A stretch of DNA of 34,211 nt from positions 1-34,211 of the forward strand of contig JANNLO010000254.1 in the NCBI GenBank assembly GCA_031396835.1, in the 5' to 3' direction. The translations under genes and the position numbers were made by a program. This document shows positions 8,685-16,811 of the stretch, in pieces. How positions within the stretch are numbered: position 1 is the first letter of the stretch; every line of letters begins with the position of its first letter. The stretch is from Snowella sp031396835 (GTDB lineage Bacteria > Cyanobacteriota > Cyanobacteriia > Cyanobacteriales > Microcystaceae). Below the pieces are notes generated by a model that had not been told where the DNA came from, did no database searches, and saw only the letters and a program-made list of their open reading frames with translations.

Positions 8685-9311
8685 TTATTCAGGAAAAGCT
8701 AGATGATAATCCAAACATTGAGCGAGATCAAAATTTTCTTCATCCGTCGGAAAAGTGAGAAGAGAATCCTCAAAATAAATTGTTGATTCACTCATAAAAA
8801 GAGTTTGTTTCTGAGAATGAGAATTATTAAATAGTGGTGGAGAAGACGGCAAGATCAATTCTTTATGTTTATTAGATGAAGTCGTGGTGTTTTTTACCGC
8901 TTTACATTGAAAGTCCGATATAGATTTTGCATCAGGAACCAAGTTTTCCAGAAAATAATTAATAGTTGTCTGACTGACCCAGCCTTTTAAAACAGCCAAA
9001 GCACCAAAACGAATTCCTAATTGTTTTTGCTCTTCCAGAATAACTTGAATCTGTTTTTCATTTAAAAGCGCGGCTGAGTGTAGATAATGCCCTAGAGGGT
9101 GAAGATAGGAGGAAACAAAAACAGTAGGCCAAATTTCAGCAAAAAAATCAGCCGTTTCTTGCTGAATCCAACCATGTAGAACCAGAATTTCTCCAAAAGG
9201 CAATTGATAATATTTTTGATCCTGTAAAGCAACTTCAATTTGAGCAGGAGTAATTAAGCCCGCTTCTCGCAAAATTAGTCCTAACGGTTTAGGAGAAAAA
9301 AGTTTAGTCAT
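8685..9311 (-). CDS. Tandem MshEN/GspE-N-like domain protein
   Basis: A 208-residue protein with two repeats of a pattern seen in the N-terminal domains of type II secretion and pilus ATPases (GspE_N/MshEN). Repeat one: PLGLILREAGLITPAQ followed by ALQDQ and LPFGEILVLHGW (about 9-48). Repeat two: PLGHYLHSAALLNEKQ followed by EEQ and IRFGALAVLKGW (about 72-111). The C-terminal 80 residues are Ser/Thr/Asn-rich and look disordered. MshEN domains can bind cyclic di-GMP through RLGxxL motifs. Here the Arg is Pro in the first half of each repeat, so binding is doubtful. No ATPase domain is attached. A role in pilus or exopolysaccharide control is plausible but unproved. Confidence 0.65.
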   Translation of the reverse strand: MTKLFSPKPLGLILREAGLITPAQIEVALQDQKYYQLPFGEILVLHGWIQQETADFFAEIWPTVFVSSYLHPLGHYLHSAALLNEKQIQVILEEQKQLGIRFGALAVLKGWVSQTTINYFLENLVPDAKSISDFQCKAVKNTTTSSNKHKELILPSSPPLFNNSHSQKQTLFMSESTIYFEDSLLTFPTDEENFDLAQCLDYHLAFPE

Positions 9312-9408
9312 CGTGCAATCTATTATTTTGAAAAATTAAGTCGTGTCTTCAGGAGCGAAATATAAAGTCAAAAATATTTGTTATTTATTCATTAAATATT
9401 CCTAAAAA

Positions 9409-9424
9409 TCATTTCATGAAATGA
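9409..9424. promoter_or_regulatory. Perfect 16-base palindrome, possible operator
   Basis: TCATTTCATGAAATGA is self-complementary over its whole length and lies about 98 bases upstream of the MshEN-like gene. With no loop it suits a dimeric regulator better than a hairpin. The regulator is unknown. Confidence 0.3.
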
Positions 9425-9612
9425 ATAGAAAGATTTAAAAATCAAATTAACACCAGTGATTTACAAGGAGATATTTGCTGATAGCTTTATCTGGATAATA
9501 TGATAACTTGATTTTGTTATAAAAATCTTTTTGAAAGAAATTTAATTCAAGATCGTGAATATTTTCAAGAATTTTTCTGGATTATTTCCTTCTTCCTCTG
9601 ATAGAACAGTAT

Positions 9613-9618
9613 TATAAT
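9613..9618 (+). promoter_or_regulatory. Putative -10 box of the cupin gene
   Basis: TATAAT 47 bases before the ATG at 9666. The -35 region at standard spacing reads TTCTTC, a poor match. Confidence 0.35.
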
Positions 9619-9665
9619 GAGTTCTGATCAACCAAAATTTTTTAAAGTAGATTTACTGTTTACCT

Positions 9666-10093
9666 ATGATTGAAACTATCCATCACGGTTCCCAATTACT
9701 TGCCCTCATTCTTTCCCATCGTTTTCAAGAAGATGGTATTCACTTCATCACCCCCGACGAACTCTCCCAACAACTGGCGTATATGAAATATCCAGTCGGA
9801 AAAGTTATTCTCGCCCATGTTCATAACCCTGTTCGTAGGGATGTTTTTTTACTAAAGAAGTTTTGTTAATCAAAAAAGGTAAACTGCGGTTCAATTTTTA
9901 TACCAACGAACAAGAATATTTAGAAAGTCGTGTTCTCGAAACGGGAGATGTCATTCTTTTAGTAACAGGTGGTCATGGTTTTGAAGTTATTGAAGCGATT
10001 GAAATGATTGAAGTTAAACAAGGCCCTTATGTCGGTGAAGAAGACAAAACACGTTTTATTGGTGTCTCTTCTGAAAATATTAAAATTCTCTAG
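9666..10093 (+). pseudogene. Cupin-fold (RmlC-like) protein, frameshifted
   Basis: Two abutting frames together make one cupin-like protein of about 142 residues. The first (9666-9869) gives MIETIHHGSQLLALILSHRF and runs to the cupin-like HVHNPVRRDVF, then falls out of frame. The second (in frame from about 9851 to 10093) continues TKEVLLIKKGKLRFNFY, GDVILLVTGGHGFEVIE and KQGPYVGEEDKTRF. The break is in a run of seven T (9844-9850). One extra T would read VFFTKEVLLIKKGKL without interruption. The protein resembles small metal-binding cupins found near sugar-biosynthesis genes; the substrate is unknown. Both halves remain well conserved in character, so the lesion is recent, a sequencing error, or a slippage switch. 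A -10 box at 9613 suggests it is transcribed. Confidence 0.75.
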
Positions 10094-10109
10094 AATCATA
10101 ATTAACTAA

Positions 10110-10131
10110 TTATTTGTACAAAAACAAATAA
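10110..10131. other. AT-rich hairpin between cupin gene and dcd
   Basis: TTATTTGT and ACAAATAA form a perfect eight-pair stem around ACAAAA, 16 bases after the cupin stop. No T run follows on the plus strand, so it is at best a weak terminator or mRNA 3' end stabiliser. Confidence 0.3.
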
Positions 10132-10263
10132 GAAAAAATACTTAATCTAAAATAATTAGAGAAGAGTTGCCCTGAAAATAAGGCATGATCAAAAAGTGAA
10201 TAAACTAAATTAAAATTATTTATAAATGTATTTTTGAGAGTAACTAAACTAGGAATTAAATTT

Positions 10264-10845
10264 GTGATTAAGAACGATATTTGGATTGCATCAATGGCAG
10301 AAAAAGGAATGATTGCCCCTTTTGAGTCTCAATTAATTCGTAAGTTTGAAGGTCTTCCCGTTATTTCTTATGGGTTAAGTAGTTTTGGCTATGATATTAG
10401 ACTATCACCCCATGATTTTCGGATTTTTAAACACATTCCAGGAACTGTTGTTGATCCTAAAAATTTCAATCCTGACAATTTAGAATCGAGTAAACTTCAC
10501 ACAGATGAAAATGGAAAGTTCTTTATTTTACCTGCTCATTCCTATGGTCTGGGTGTGGCTTTAGAAAAATTACAAATACCCGAAAATATTAGCGTACTTT
10601 GTATTGGGAAAAGTTCTTATGCAAGAATTGGTTTAATTGCGAATTTAACACCTGCTGAAGCGGGATGGCGAGGACATTTAACGTTAGAGTTTTCTAATTC
10701 TTCTAGTGCTGATTGTCGAATTTATGCCAATGAAGGGGTTGTTCAATTGCTCTTTTTAGAAGGTGAACCTTGTTCTGTGAGTTATCATACTCGTCAAGGA
10801 AAATATCAAGATCAACCTGAAGAAGTTACGCTGGCAAGAGTTTAA
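10264..10845 (+). CDS. dcd: dCTP deaminase
   Basis: A 193-residue enzyme of the trimeric dCTP deaminase/dUTPase superfamily that converts dCTP to dUTP for thymidylate synthesis. Preferred start is the GTG at 10264 (MIKNDIWIASMAEKGMI, a typical Dcd N-terminus), preceded by AGGA; an in-frame TTG at 10234 would add ten residues without support. Visible motifs are SSFGYDIRL (39-47), GKSSYAR (115-121, phosphate-binding Ser/Arg), AGWRGHLTLEFSN (133-145, with the conserved catalytic-region Glu) and GKYQDQ near the end. Length fits the family. It converges on a thymidylate-synthase-like gene with nine bases between the stops, which fits a shared pathway. Whether it also hydrolyses dUTP, as some archaeal members do, cannot be told. 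Confidence 0.93.
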   Translation: MIKNDIWIASMAEKGMIAPFESQLIRKFEGLPVISYGLSSFGYDIRLSPHDFRIFKHIPGTVVDPKNFNPDNLESSKLHTDENGKFFILPAHSYGLGVALEKLQIPENISVLCIGKSSYARIGLIANLTPAEAGWRGHLTLEFSNSSSADCRIYANEGVVQLLFLEGEPCSVSYHTRQGKYQDQPEEVTLARV

Positions 10846-10854
10846 TAGAAAATA

Positions 10855-12360
10855 TTATTCTTCAATTGATTTTGATTTAAGAATAGGTCTATCTTGTTCA
10901 TAAATCCAATTAGATAGATCCATTAAAACAATTTCAGCTTTTTGTAGTTCAGTTCCTAAATACATGGCGTGTTCAATATCCAAACTGGGGCAAGCTGCCG
11001 CAATTTTTTGATAAAGTTTTCTGGCTGATTTACCTGAATAACAGTTAACAACTTCACCCGAACCTGGAGTTAAATGTTCAACTAAAATTGTATCATTTTT
11101 AATTGATATCAAAAAGCTTCCTGTTGGATCATAATAATCTTGTTGCTTGCAAAGTTTCGTATATTCTAATTGAATAACTCGTTCTGCGTGTTCCCAACAA
11201 TCTGAGTAAATATGAGCCGATTGACTAAGCGTAATCAAGGGGCCTAACTCTAATTGATAATCAGTTTTTTGTAAAATTTCATCTAAAATATGTTGCTGTA
11301 AAGTTCTTAAACCCATTGCATTGGCAGGCCAAGCCGAAAACATATCATTACTCCGAAAAGTTGCAGTTAACGATAATTCATCATCAACAATTCGTAACCA
11401 AATATGATTTAAACAAGGAGGACTATCTGTATTTTCATAATCGTGGACATCCCATAAAGACATGACAACTCTAGAAGAATCTTTTTCTAAAATCAACTTA
11501 TCAATAGCTTGCTGAATTTGATCTTTTCCAAACCAAGATCGTAGCCGTTGGCCATAAGTATATTTAACACCTTCTTGATTGGGAACATCATCTAAAATTT
11601 GGGCAATATAATCTTTAATAAATGCTGGTTGTATGGGTAAATAATTTGGCTCAGGAAAATAAAAATCAGGAGGTTCATCATTAACAATAGCCACTAAATC
11701 AATTAATTCTTGCCATTTTCCATATTGAGTTGGTCTAATTGTTCCTGTTGTTTTAATGCGATGCAGAATTTTAACCCAAGTTTCTGCAATCGTTTTTCCC
11801 TCAATTCGGTGTCCATAACGAGGGCCTGGTAACACTGTTGGTATTAATTCTAATTGGGGAAATAATAATGGTTTGCCCCAAGGTTTTAAGGGTTTATTTT
11901 CTCCCCAGTTTTTGACTAAACTAACAGCTTCACTAATATTATTAACAGTTTTATATTGAATTGATTTTCGTAAATTTTCTAAAACATCAGCAGGAATTTC
12001 AACATCAATATAACCAGTAACAGTCGAATTAATTAGCCAACAATCTCGACCTGTATCGCTTTTTCCTGATCTAAAACCCTGTTCAAAAAAATCAAAAAGA
12101 CATTGACAACTGCCTGAATTGCTATCTTCTTTAGTGGCATTTAAAATCGCTAAATAGCGTACATGGGGATTAGCTAATAAATTACGAATTAAAGGACTAA
12201 TTCCCCTAGTTGGACTATAAAGATTGCCGATAACAGCATAATCATTGATTGACAATTTCTTAGCTAAAGATTGCCGAACCGTCCAGCCCGTAATCAGAGC
12301 CGTTTGTCCTTGTCCGCAAATAAGTTGATTGGGTTTGTAGTGGGGTGTATAGGTAAACAT
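10855..12360 (-). CDS. Thymidylate-synthase-like protein with MtrA-like N-terminus and DUF4346-type C-terminus
   Basis: A 501-residue three-part protein; start ATG at 12360 is preferred to an upstream TTG. Part one (about 10-130) has YAVIGNLYSPTRGISPLIRN and NPHVRYLAI, resembling MtrA-like/DUF4346-type sequences. Part two (about 180-400) is a ThyA domain: catalytic C316 in SPPCLNHIWL, R336-S-N-D339, N347 and H383-x-Y385. The Cys-Arg, Arg-Asp and Asp-Asn spacings (20, 3, 8) equal those of E. coli ThyA C146, R166, D169, N177. Asn at the position that selects dUMP argues against a dCMP hydroxymethylase. Part three (about 410-475), PTGSFLISI onward, fits DUF4346. The expected reaction is methylation of dUMP to dTMP; the cofactor may be folate or another pterin. 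Adjacent dcd supports the pathway. Confidence 0.8.
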   Translation of the reverse strand: MFTYTPHYKPNQLICGQGQTALITGWTVRQSLAKKLSINDYAVIGNLYSPTRGISPLIRNLLANPHVRYLAILNATKEDSNSGSCQCLFDFFEQGFRSGKSDTGRDCWLINSTVTGYIDVEIPADVLENLRKSIQYKTVNNISEAVSLVKNWGENKPLKPWGKPLLFPQLELIPTVLPGPRYGHRIEGKTIAETWVKILHRIKTTGTIRPTQYGKWQELIDLVAIVNDEPPDFYFPEPNYLPIQPAFIKDYIAQILDDVPNQEGVKYTYGQRLRSWFGKDQIQQAIDKLILEKDSSRVVMSLWDVHDYENTDSPPCLNHIWLRIVDDELSLTATFRSNDMFSAWPANAMGLRTLQQHILDEILQKTDYQLELGPLITLSQSAHIYSDCWEHAERVIQLEYTKLCKQQDYYDPTGSFLISIKNDTILVEHLTPGSGEVVNCYSGKSARKLYQKIAAACPSLDIEHAMYLGTELQKAEIVLMDLSNWIYEQDRPILKSKSIEE

Positions 12361-12482
12361 TAGAGTCAACAATATTTTATTTAATACTTATTAAGTAACT
12401 GTACAAAATTAATTACATAAAATATTAACTTCAAAAGCTTGTGTAGCAACAAAGCTCTGTGTAAATAATTTAGTCTTACTAC

Positions 12483-13661
12483 TTAAGTAACAGTTCTAAT
12501 CTCTTGCCACAGGGTTGAAAATTGCTGCTGAACTTCTAGAGATAGGGGAAATAGAAATTCACATTGCTCTAATAATTGAGGAGGAATCATTAATAAAGGA
12601 TTGTCTCTCACTGTTGAAAAAATATCATTGGCTGCCAAGGTTTCTAGTCGAGGAGATGCCCCGTCACTAAAGAGAGAAATTTGATTCACTGATTCTGGTT
12701 GCCAACAAAAATCGAGCCATTCTGTCAATAACGGGCTAATAGTAGCAGATTTTGGTTGAACCCAAAGATCGGCCCAGAGAGAAGTTCCCGATTCAGGAAT
12801 AACGGCTGCTAGATTAGGATTTTTTTCTAGTAAGGGTAAAATTTCATTCGACCAACCCACCGCGCACCAAACATCACCGAGAATCAAAGGTTGTAAATAA
12901 TAGTTGGAACTATAAAACTTGATTTGTTTTTGAAGATTAATTAACTCTTTTTTGAGTTGGGAAATATTATTAAGTTCCGTTGGATTATAAGAATAGCCTA
13001 ATTTTTTTAAAGTTAAACCAATGACTTCTCGCGGTTGATCAACTATAGAAATTCGTTGTTCTAATTCTTCACGCCAAAGATCATCCCAATTTTTGGGTGT
13101 CCAACCTAATGTTTGAAATTTGTCTTTACGATAAACAATTAGGGTACTACCCCAGCGATAAGGAGCCGCCCAGGTTTTACCTTTGGGGTCAAGAAATCCT
13201 TGCTCATTGCGTTGAACTAATTGATGCCAACGGGGAGCGAGTTTTTTCCAATTAACAAGATTAGCTATATTTAAAGGTTCTACTAATTTTTTTTGAATTG
13301 CATCTGCTAACCAAATATCGCCTGTTGTGACTAAATTTGCGATCGCAGAAGGAGCAGGATTAATAATAGGAATTCGAGGTAAAAAAGTAGATTTTGCTAA
13401 TTCGGGATTTTGCCAGTTTTTGAGTAATTCAAAGATTGTTTTTAACTGAGATTCTGCTTTAAAGTTAGCTAATTTTCCCGATAATATTTCTTGTTTAAAA
13501 CGATTAATTAATTGGGTTGGGAGTGAGTTTTTTAAAAATAAAATTTGTAAATCAGACAAAGCACTGCCACAACCGAATAATCCTTGCCCTAATGCTGTCG
13601 CGCCCGCACTAAGCAAAAAAGAGCGACGATTAAATCTAGTTGAGGATGGGGAATCTGCCAT
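12483..13661 (-). CDS. Tat-exported lipoprotein, PotD-like extracellular solute-binding protein
   Basis: A 392-residue periplasmic binding protein of the spermidine/putrescine (PotD) type. The N-terminus has a twin-arginine signal (FNRRSFLLSAGATALGQ) ending in a lipobox LFGC with C31, so it should be folded before export and lipid-anchored. Later segments such as GDIWLADAIQ, WAAPYRWGSTLIVYRKD and WDDLWREEL are typical of family 1/8 solute-binding proteins. No permease or ATPase gene is next to it. It follows exbD by 31 bases on the same strand, so exbB-exbD-this gene look like one operon. The ligand (polyamine, iron or another cation) cannot be read from sequence. Confidence 0.82.
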   Translation of the reverse strand: MADSPSSTRFNRRSFLLSAGATALGQGLFGCGSALSDLQILFLKNSLPTQLINRFKQEILSGKLANFKAESQLKTIFELLKNWQNPELAKSTFLPRIPIINPAPSAIANLVTTGDIWLADAIQKKLVEPLNIANLVNWKKLAPRWHQLVQRNEQGFLDPKGKTWAAPYRWGSTLIVYRKDKFQTLGWTPKNWDDLWREELEQRISIVDQPREVIGLTLKKLGYSYNPTELNNISQLKKELINLQKQIKFYSSNYYLQPLILGDVWCAVGWSNEILPLLEKNPNLAAVIPESGTSLWADLWVQPKSATISPLLTEWLDFCWQPESVNQISLFSDGASPRLETLAANDIFSTVRDNPLLMIPPQLLEQCEFLFPLSLEVQQQFSTLWQEIRTVT

Positions 13662-13692
13662 GATTTAGACGAGTTTTAACTTATTTATTAAA

Positions 13693-14451
13693 TTACCGTT
13701 GAGGAAGCTTGTCGGGGAGAGAATTGGGCATCGTTGGATTAGCGGGATTTGACGGAGAAGGCATATTGGGTAAACCAGGCGGATTATATGAGGGTGGATT
13801 AGCAGTATTGGGGATTCCTGGCATCGTCGAATTAGGAACAGTTGAAGAAAAAGGATTGGAAGGATTAGTTGGCAAGGTAGTTCCGTAATTTCCTGGCATT
13901 CCATTGGGAGTTCCGAAATTATTAGGATTACCCAAGTTAGGTATATTTAAGTTCGTTGGGTTTCCAGATTGGGCTTCTCCTGGTAATGTTGCTAAAGCCA
14001 CGCGATCGCCGCCCACTTGACGTAATATGTCTAGAATTTGCACCACATCGTTATAACTCGCATTCCGAGAGGCATGGAGAACCATCAAACCATTGGGATT
14101 ATAGCGATGATAATTTTTCAGAGAATCCAGTAATTGACTACGACTCGCGGGTTGTTTTTCCACATAAAGTTGTCCCAAATCATCCAGCGTCACCACCAAC
14201 ATTTCTCGCATTTGGGGCGCACCCGTACTCGCTTTTGGTAAATCTAAGCCGATCGCCTGCTGACGAGATAATCCCACTGCTCCCAAAATAAAAAAAGTAA
14301 GAATACAAAAAATTACATCAATCAACGGCACAAGGTCAATACGAACATCTTCCGATTGATGGGCTTGATCTTGCCACAATTTGAGAGGTCGAGTTGGATG
14401 ATAGAGTTGGCTTTTACGATTTTTTCGGGTTGATTTTGGCGTTGGAGTCAT
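13693..14451 (-). CDS. exbD: ExbD/TolR-type biopolymer transport protein with Pro/Asn-rich tail
   Basis: A 252-residue protein. A basic cytoplasmic N-terminus (1-36) leads to one membrane helix (about 40-60) with the conserved Asp in LVPLIDVIF (D45), the proton-carrying residue in ExbD and TolR. A periplasmic ExbD domain (about 66-158) follows. The last 92 residues (161-252) are almost only Pro, Asn, Gly, Ser and Thr, and look extended and disordered; most ExbD proteins end before this. With ExbB it forms a proton-driven motor that energises TonB-dependent transport or envelope functions. No TonB or outer-membrane receptor is encoded nearby. It lies 60 bases after exbB on the same strand. Confidence 0.9.
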   Translation of the reverse strand: MTPTPKSTRKNRKSQLYHPTRPLKLWQDQAHQSEDVRIDLVPLIDVIFCILTFFILGAVGLSRQQAIGLDLPKASTGAPQMREMLVVTLDDLGQLYVEKQPASRSQLLDSLKNYHRYNPNGLMVLHASRNASYNDVVQILDILRQVGGDRVALATLPGEAQSGNPTNLNIPNLGNPNNFGTPNGMPGNYGTTLPTNPSNPFSSTVPNSTMPGIPNTANPPSYNPPGLPNMPSPSNPANPTMPNSLPDKLPQR

Positions 14452-14511
14452 GGCTTAAATTAGGAAAAAAGAAGAGAAAAAATGAATCTATATCAAAAAT
14501 ATTAAGGCTGA

Positions 14512-15183
14512 TTAATGTTCCGAAGGCAGAGGATCATAGGCTTGAGACTGAATATCTTCTTCGTCTAACCAACGCTGACGATAAATCACTTCTAAATCAC
14601 TTCCTGCTTTGCGAAAAACCCGCATTTGACTAAACCAAAGACCTTGAAAAATTCGATAAAAAGCAAGGCTAATAATCGCGACAATCATTCCTGCTGCGGT
14701 GGAAATTAAAGATTCCCCAATCCCCAACGTTACGCCCGCCGTTGAAGAAGTTCCCAAATCACTAATTTGAATCGAACTCAAGGAACGAATTAACCCTAAA
14801 ACAGTTCCTAATAATCCTAATAATGGTGATAAAGCAACGATCGCTTCTAAAATTTTGTCTCCTCGGCGCATCAGAGCTAATTCATCATCAGCCGCAGATT
14901 CTAGGGCCAAATGGAATACTTCAGGATCGGGATTATTGAGTTTTAAGGGAGCTAGTAAAAATTTACCAATAGGATGATTTTGGTGATCTTTTGCAACTTT
15001 AACCGCTAAATCCCAATCTCTGTTCGCCATATCGAGAATGCGATTGAGAACTTGAGAACTCTTTAATAGGACTCTAGACCAAAACCAAATTCGTTCAATA
15101 ATGGTACTGATCGATAAAATAGAAAGAAAAAGAAGCGGCCACATGGCAATGCCACCTTTTTCCATAAGTTCGACTGGATTCAC
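14512..15183 (-). CDS. exbB: ExbB/TolQ/MotA-type proton channel protein
   Basis: A 223-residue membrane protein starting at GTG 15183, with GGAGG eleven bases upstream. Three membrane helices are seen: about 12-34, 115-133 (SPLLGLLGTVLGLI) and 158-178 (LISTAAGMIVAIISLAFYRI). The long cytoplasmic loop between helices one and two, and the GLLGTVLG and STAAGM motifs, are typical of the family. It should form the pentameric channel that houses ExbD helices. First gene of the probable exbB-exbD-lipoprotein operon. Confidence 0.92.
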   Translation of the reverse strand: MNPVELMEKGGIAMWPLLFLSILSISTIIERIWFWSRVLLKSSQVLNRILDMANRDWDLAVKVAKDHQNHPIGKFLLAPLKLNNPDPEVFHLALESAADDELALMRRGDKILEAIVALSPLLGLLGTVLGLIRSLSSIQISDLGTSSTAGVTLGIGESLISTAAGMIVAIISLAFYRIFQGLWFSQMRVFRKAGSDLEVIYRQRWLDEEDIQSQAYDPLPSEH

Positions 15184-15337
15184 TTTTTAAAATACCTCCG
15201 TTATTTTTCCCAAGTTAGTATATCGTTACGATTGTGGCATACGCACGTCATTAACATTAAAAAGATGGTCAAAAAACTCAAGTTGCAATCAAATCGACAC
15301 TCTCATTGTTTGATTTTAATTCTTAACTTCAAGAAAA

Positions 15338-16117
15338 TTACAAATATCGCGTTAGCTGTACCCGATACCGTTCTTTTTTTGTGACCATAATTTCGCCAAC
15401 TTCTAATCTGCCTTTGCCCCGAAAGGTAATCAGATCGCCTGATTTAATGTTATAGCTTGTCTGGGTAATATCTTTCCAATTAACTCGCACATCTCCTCCC
15501 GTAATCGCATCACTCATTTTGCTACGAGATAATCCAAAGCCCGCTGACGCGATCGCATCCAAACGTAAAGAAGCTTCGACTGTATTCATCTCTTTTTTCT
15601 GAGGTGGACGGATTTTTAATTCATTGAGCGCGATCGCCTGAACTTTGACGGGAACAGAACGAACTTGTTGTAATGAAACTTGAAAAAACTCGACCATTTC
15701 AGGAACCACAATAATCTGCGCGCCCCGTTCTCCTAGCGTCAAAATATCCCCAACTTTTTCTCGCACAACGCCCGTATTTAAAATCGCGCCTAAAAAATCT
15801 CGATGATTAGCAGGATCAAACAAAAAATTTCCTTCAACCGCGATCGCAGACAGAGAAATTTGCTCAATATCAAGAGAAAGGTCAGAACGAGCAATTCCCA
15901 CCCGTTGGCGTTCAGCTTGGGGATAACCGCCCCAGGGTAAAATGCTTAATTCGGTTAATCGGCTAAAATTGCGTTGAACTTCCACCAAAACGGGAGGCGA
16001 CAAAAAATCCGTACAAACCACTTCCCAAGTTTTTAGTGCCTGTTCAGCCAAATCAATTACCCGAACCATTTCTTCTCGATTTTCGACACCTTTTAATAAA
16101 TCTTCTCTAGGCAACAT
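15338..16117 (-). CDS. Photosystem II S4-domain protein (YlmH-like)
   Basis: A 259-residue soluble protein with a C-terminal S4 RNA-binding domain (about 183-242: LRLDAIASAGFGLSRSKM, then GGDVRVNWK and GDLITFRGKGRLEVGE). The N-terminal 170 residues match the YlmH-like part of the cyanobacterial and plastid 'photosystem II S4 domain protein'. The name reflects reported association with PSII; the domain itself suggests RNA or ribosome binding. In plastids and bacteria related proteins act in translation or ribosome rescue. It is followed 150 bases later by exbB on the same strand and preceded by a glycine-zipper membrane protein gene. Confidence 0.88.
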   Translation of the reverse strand: MLPREDLLKGVENREEMVRVIDLAEQALKTWEVVCTDFLSPPVLVEVQRNFSRLTELSILPWGGYPQAERQRVGIARSDLSLDIEQISLSAIAVEGNFLFDPANHRDFLGAILNTGVVREKVGDILTLGERGAQIIVVPEMVEFFQVSLQQVRSVPVKVQAIALNELKIRPPQKKEMNTVEASLRLDAIASAGFGLSRSKMSDAITGGDVRVNWKDITQTSYNIKSGDLITFRGKGRLEVGEIMVTKKERYRVQLTRYL

Positions 16118-16176
16118 AAGTTTTTAAAATATGCACAAATAATATTGGTATAGTTCTGCATTTTTTAGAGCAAATT

Positions 16177-16698
16177 TTATTCGTAATAACTATCAGGTTC
16201 ACTATAGGATTGTAAATTTTCTGGTTGCAATGGTTTCAGGATTTGGGTTGCTTGAGCCTTTAAATTTTCTGAGCCTTCAACAACAACTAAATATTTACCT
16301 TGATTTAGTAATTGTCGATAGGGAACATCATCTTTATTGCTAAAACTGAGTCCAACACCTCCACCCACAAAGAAACTACCCATAGCTCCGCCCATTGCAC
16401 CCAAAAGACCACCCAAAATATGATTGCCTGGTTCTCCTGCCCAATCAAAAGTATGGAGCTTGGTAATCAGATCAAAGCTATAACCCGCAATAAAACCGAA
16501 CGGAACTAGCCAATAGGCCATAAATTTGGCTCTTTGTATTCCTTGTAGTTTGGAATCCACTAAACCCAATTCATCGGCTGATTTATAACCCGTTCCCACA
16601 ATCATGATTTGTTTGGGGGTAAAATTTGCTTTTTCAAGAACAGTATAGGCATTTTCTGCTTGAATTCGGTCTGAAACAACAGCAATGAGATAGGTCAT
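16177..16698 (-). CDS. Conserved membrane protein with glycine-zipper segment, unknown function
   Basis: A 173-residue protein. The N-terminal region (MTYLIAVVSDRIQAENAYTV, TPKQIMIVG) looks like a small alpha/beta domain of the general-stress type. The middle holds two hydrophobic stretches: AYWLVPFGFIAGYSF, and a glycine-rich helix with GGLLGAMGGAMGSFFVGGG (about 94-113) that resembles a glycine zipper. A C-terminal beta segment follows (KYLVVVEGS). Such a layout is common in cyanobacterial proteins of unknown function and suggests a membrane-associated stress or sensory role; this is inference. It lies just downstream of psaC but beyond a terminator, so it is probably a separate transcript. 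Confidence 0.7.
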   Translation of the reverse strand: MTYLIAVVSDRIQAENAYTVLEKANFTPKQIMIVGTGYKSADELGLVDSKLQGIQRAKFMAYWLVPFGFIAGYSFDLITKLHTFDWAGEPGNHILGGLLGAMGGAMGSFFVGGGVGLSFSNKDDVPYRQLLNQGKYLVVVEGSENLKAQATQILKPLQPENLQSYSEPDSYYE

Positions 16699-16811
16699 GG
16701 GGGAATTAAATTATTAATAATAATTAATGCAAAAATTGATAAAAACAAATTAAAAGGCTAATGAAGCCTATTCTAATCCTACAGACTTTTTGGGCTGAAC
16801 TGAGAAAACTC

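Larger units (their letters stand above)
9312..9665. other. Divergent intergenic region, MshEN-like gene / cupin gene
   Basis: An AT-rich gap of about 350 bases between diverging genes. It contains a 16-base palindrome (9409-9424) nearer the minus-strand gene and a TATAAT box (9613-9618) before the plus-strand cupin gene. No open frame or RNA is recognised. Confidence 0.5.

Noticed and set aside
10264..12360. dcd plus the thymidylate-synthase-like gene as an anti-phage nucleotide-depletion module
   Set aside because: Both keep ordinary housekeeping motifs, and the genes are convergent rather than in one operon. dTMP synthesis explains them better.
13665..13904. Minus-strand frame overlapping the 3' end of exbD
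   Set aside because: It is an out-of-frame shadow of the Pro/Asn-rich ExbD tail.
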